Below, in pieces: positions 5,225 through 7,076 of a DNA stretch of 7,076 bases. The DNA comes from Sphingomonas paucimobilis (GTDB lineage Bacteria; Pseudomonadota; Alphaproteobacteria; Sphingomonadales; Sphingomonadaceae). Position 1 is the first letter of the stretch; the number at the start of each line of letters is the position of its first letter. The stretch lies in assembly GCA_945860425.1 (NCBI GenBank), contig CAMAQU010000084.1:1-7076 (forward strand), given 5' to 3'. The translations under genes were made by a program, and so were the position numbers. The notes below the pieces were generated by a model. It worked only from the letters and a program-made list of their open reading frames with translations, was not told the DNA's origin and made no database searches.

Positions 5225-7056
5225 TCCCCCAGAACCTTGGCCAAAAGGGCATCAACCTGAACCTGCGCGCCAGCAACAGCGTGGAGTTCAGCCAAGATCC
5301 CGTCAAAAGGCGCAATCAGGCTGTGCTCCATCTTCATGGCTTCGAGCGTCAGCAGCTTTTGCCCACGGGTGACGCGGTCGCCTGCCGCAACCTCAACGGA
5401 GAGGATCCGGCCCGGCATGGGGGAGAGAATGGATCCATTGCCGCTCGCGCCGCCAGCCTTTCCATCTTCCCGCCAAGGCTCCAGCCGCCAGACGGCCCCA
5501 TTTTCGGCCACAAGCATTTGCCGCGCTGGGTTGGTCTCGCCGGGACCATGCAAGTGCGCCTCGACCCGCTCTCCATCGATTAGGAAGGACGCGCTCCTCT
5601 TGTCTGGCGCATTGAGACGAAAGCCCGCCTGAAGTGACTGAGGCACCATCGCCATAGCGGCGCGTGTGAGGGCGCTTACCGAGGGCTGCGGGGCAGCAGT
5701 TAAGCTGTCCGTCTCACGCTCGATCAGGCCAGTATCCACATCGCCTTCAGCAAAGGCAGGATGGCTCAGCGCGCGGTAGAGGAAGGGGGCATTGGTTTTG
5801 ACGGGCCAGACGGCGGTTTCCTCCACCATGTCGGCCAATTGGGTGCGTGCTTCCTCCCGATCATCGCCCCGGGCGATCAGCTTGGCGATCATCGGGTCGT
5901 AATAGGGGCTAATCTCACCACCTTCTTCAACGCCGCTGTCGATCCGCCCGCCATAGCCCGTTTGGAATAGCTCCAGCTTACCTGTGCTTGGCAAAAAGCC
6001 CCGCGTTGGGTCTTCGGCGTAAAGGCGGGCTTCCATGGCCCAGCCGTTGAGCGTGATTTCATGCTGGAGCAGGGGCAGGGGCTCTCCTGTGGCCACGCGC
6101 AGCTGCCATTCGACCAGATCGACGCCTGTGACTTCTTCTGTCACCGGATGCTCAACCTGAAGACGTGTGTTCATCTCCATGAACCAGATGCGGTCCGCGC
6201 GCAGGCCTTCTGAGGCATCGGCGATAAATTCAATTGTGCCTGCACCCACATAATCAACGGCTTGAGCGGCGCGAACGGCGGTATCGCATAAGGCCTGTCG
6301 CGTCGCGTCGTCCATGCCGGGGGCTGGCGCTTCTTCAATCACCTTTTGGTGACGGCGCTGGAGCGAACAGTCCCGCTCAAATAAATGGACGATATTGCCA
6401 TGCGTATCGCCAAACACCTGCACCTCAATATGGCGCGGGCGGGCGATATATTTTTCGATAAGGACGCGGTCTTCCCCAAAAGAGGCGGCGGCTTCTCGCT
6501 GGCAAGAGGCCAGAGCTTCGGCAAAATCCTCCGCCCGATCCACACGGCGCATGCCTTTGCCACCGCCGCCCGCGACGGCCTTGATGAGGACGGGATAGCC
6601 AATTTTATCCGCCTCTTGCGCCAACCTTTTTGGGGATTGGTCATCGCCCAGATAGCCCGGTGTTACCGGAACGCCCGCTTCGGCCATCAGCTTCTTGGCG
6701 GCATCTTTCAGGCCCATAGCGCGGATGCTGTGCGGACTTGGCCCGACCCAAACCAGCCCGGCTGCAATCACAGCTTCGGCAAAGTCTGCATTTTCTGACA
6801 GAAACCCATAGCCGGGGTGAATGGCCTCTGCGCCCGATGCCTGTGCAGCGGCAATGATCCGCGCGCCATCCAAATAGCTTTCACGCGCGGGCGACGGGCC
6901 GATATTCATGGCCATGTCCGCGTCGCGCACATGCAGCGCGTTTTTGTCCGCATCGGAACAGACCGCAATCGTCCGCAGACCCATGTCACGCGCCGTGCGG
7001 ATGATCCTACAGGCAATTTCCCCGCGATTGGCAATAAGGAGGGAGGAAAAGGTCAT
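5221..7056 (-). CDS. mccA: Methylcrotonyl-CoA carboxylase, alpha (biotin-containing) subunit
   Basis: This 611-residue protein carries the biotin carboxylase and biotin carrier parts of a heteromeric acyl-CoA carboxylase. As MCC it carboxylates 3-methylcrotonyl-CoA in leucine breakdown, together with a beta subunit not in this window. The biotin carboxylase domain starts LLIANRGEIACRI, has HPGYGFLSENADFA near residue 80, the ATP-binding glycine loop GGGGKGM (163-169) and EMNTRLQVEH (294-303). A middle region (about 445-540) should contact the beta subunit. The C-terminal biotinyl domain has EAMKMEH (572-578) with Lys575 as the biotin site. EAMKMEH and the N-terminal sequence fit MCC better than propionyl- or acetyl-CoA carboxylase, but propionyl-CoA carboxylase is not excluded. 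At 611 residues it is somewhat shorter than many homologues, mainly in the middle region. The ATG at 7056 is preferred over an in-frame TTG at 7071, because the conserved FSSLLIANRGE then begins at residue 3. GAAAG lies eight bases upstream. Confidence 0.92.
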   Translation of the reverse strand: MTFSSLLIANRGEIACRIIRTARDMGLRTIAVCSDADKNALHVRDADMAMNIGPSPARESYLDGARIIAAAQASGAEAIHPGYGFLSENADFAEAVIAAGLVWVGPSPHSIRAMGLKDAAKKLMAEAGVPVTPGYLGDDQSPKRLAQEADKIGYPVLIKAVAGGGGKGMRRVDRAEDFAEALASCQREAAASFGEDRVLIEKYIARPRHIEVQVFGDTHGNIVHLFERDCSLQRRHQKVIEEAPAPGMDDATRQALCDTAVRAAQAVDYVGAGTIEFIADASEGLRADRIWFMEMNTRLQVEHPVTEEVTGVDLVEWQLRVATGEPLPLLQHEITLNGWAMEARLYAEDPTRGFLPSTGKLELFQTGYGGRIDSGVEEGGEISPYYDPMIAKLIARGDDREEARTQLADMVEETAVWPVKTNAPFLYRALSHPAFAEGDVDTGLIERETDSLTAAPQPSVSALTRAAMAMVPQSLQAGFRLNAPDKRSASFLIDGERVEAHLHGPGETNPARQMLVAENGAVWRLEPWREDGKAGGASGNGSILSPMPGRILSVEVAAGDRVTRGQKLLTLEAMKMEHSLIAPFDGILAELHAVAGAQVQVDALLAKVLGD

Positions 7057-7076
7057 CTCAATATCTTTCAAACCTC

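Noticed and set aside
7057..7071. TTG start adding five residues to MccA
   Set aside because: GAGG lies only one base before the TTG, too close to serve it, and the ATG at 7056 gives the conserved N-terminus.
1..7076. Mobile element, CRISPR, phage or defence system
   Set aside because: No transposase, integrase, repeat-spacer array, target-site duplication or defence domain is visible on either strand. All genes are common chromosomal types.

Overview
The window looks like an ordinary chromosomal stretch from an alphaproteobacterium, most likely a sphingomonad. This rests on three things: the style of the proteins (the C-terminal IlvE sequence, the DmdC-like acyl-CoA dehydrogenase and the methylcrotonyl-CoA carboxylase subunit), the moderately high GC content with GC-rich third positions, and a GC-rich palindromic intergenic element of a kind often seen in that group. 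The taxon is inferred from remembered family resemblance, not from a search. No phage, transposon, CRISPR, toxin-antitoxin or secondary-metabolite genes were seen.

Layout from left to right. Bases 1-158 hold the last 51 codons of a branched-chain aminotransferase (ilvE, + strand). A complete tRNA-Gln(UUG) gene with encoded CCA follows at 209-283, preceded by a plausible promoter whose -10 lies inside an inverted repeat. Next comes msrA (355-891, +), which repairs oxidised methionine. A strong palindrome at 936-957 separates msrA from a convergent RhlE-type DEAD-box RNA helicase (987-2306, -). The helicase has a 223-base upstream region containing two hairpins and a small open frame. Upstream of it on the same strand is a Sua5/TsaC-type threonylcarbamoyl-AMP synthase (2530-3453, -), used for t6A tRNA modification. 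It is divergent from a DmdC-like acyl-CoA dehydrogenase (3506-5224, +), and the gap between them carries two 10-base perfect palindromes. The dehydrogenase runs tail to tail, with a 4-base overlap of stop codons, into the biotin-containing alpha subunit of methylcrotonyl-CoA carboxylase (5221-7056, -), whose start lies close to the right edge.

Functionally this is a mix of translation-related genes (tRNA-Gln, Sua5, RNA helicase), stress repair (MsrA), and branched-chain amino acid or acyl-CoA metabolism (IlvE, acyl-CoA dehydrogenase, MCC alpha). IlvE and MCC alpha belong to leucine metabolism and the dehydrogenase handles acyl-CoA, but they are not one operon here. I found no clearly new biological system. 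The observations most worth checking are the divergent palindromic promoter region, the structured rhlE leader, the overlapping convergent stops and the unresolved substrate of the dehydrogenase.
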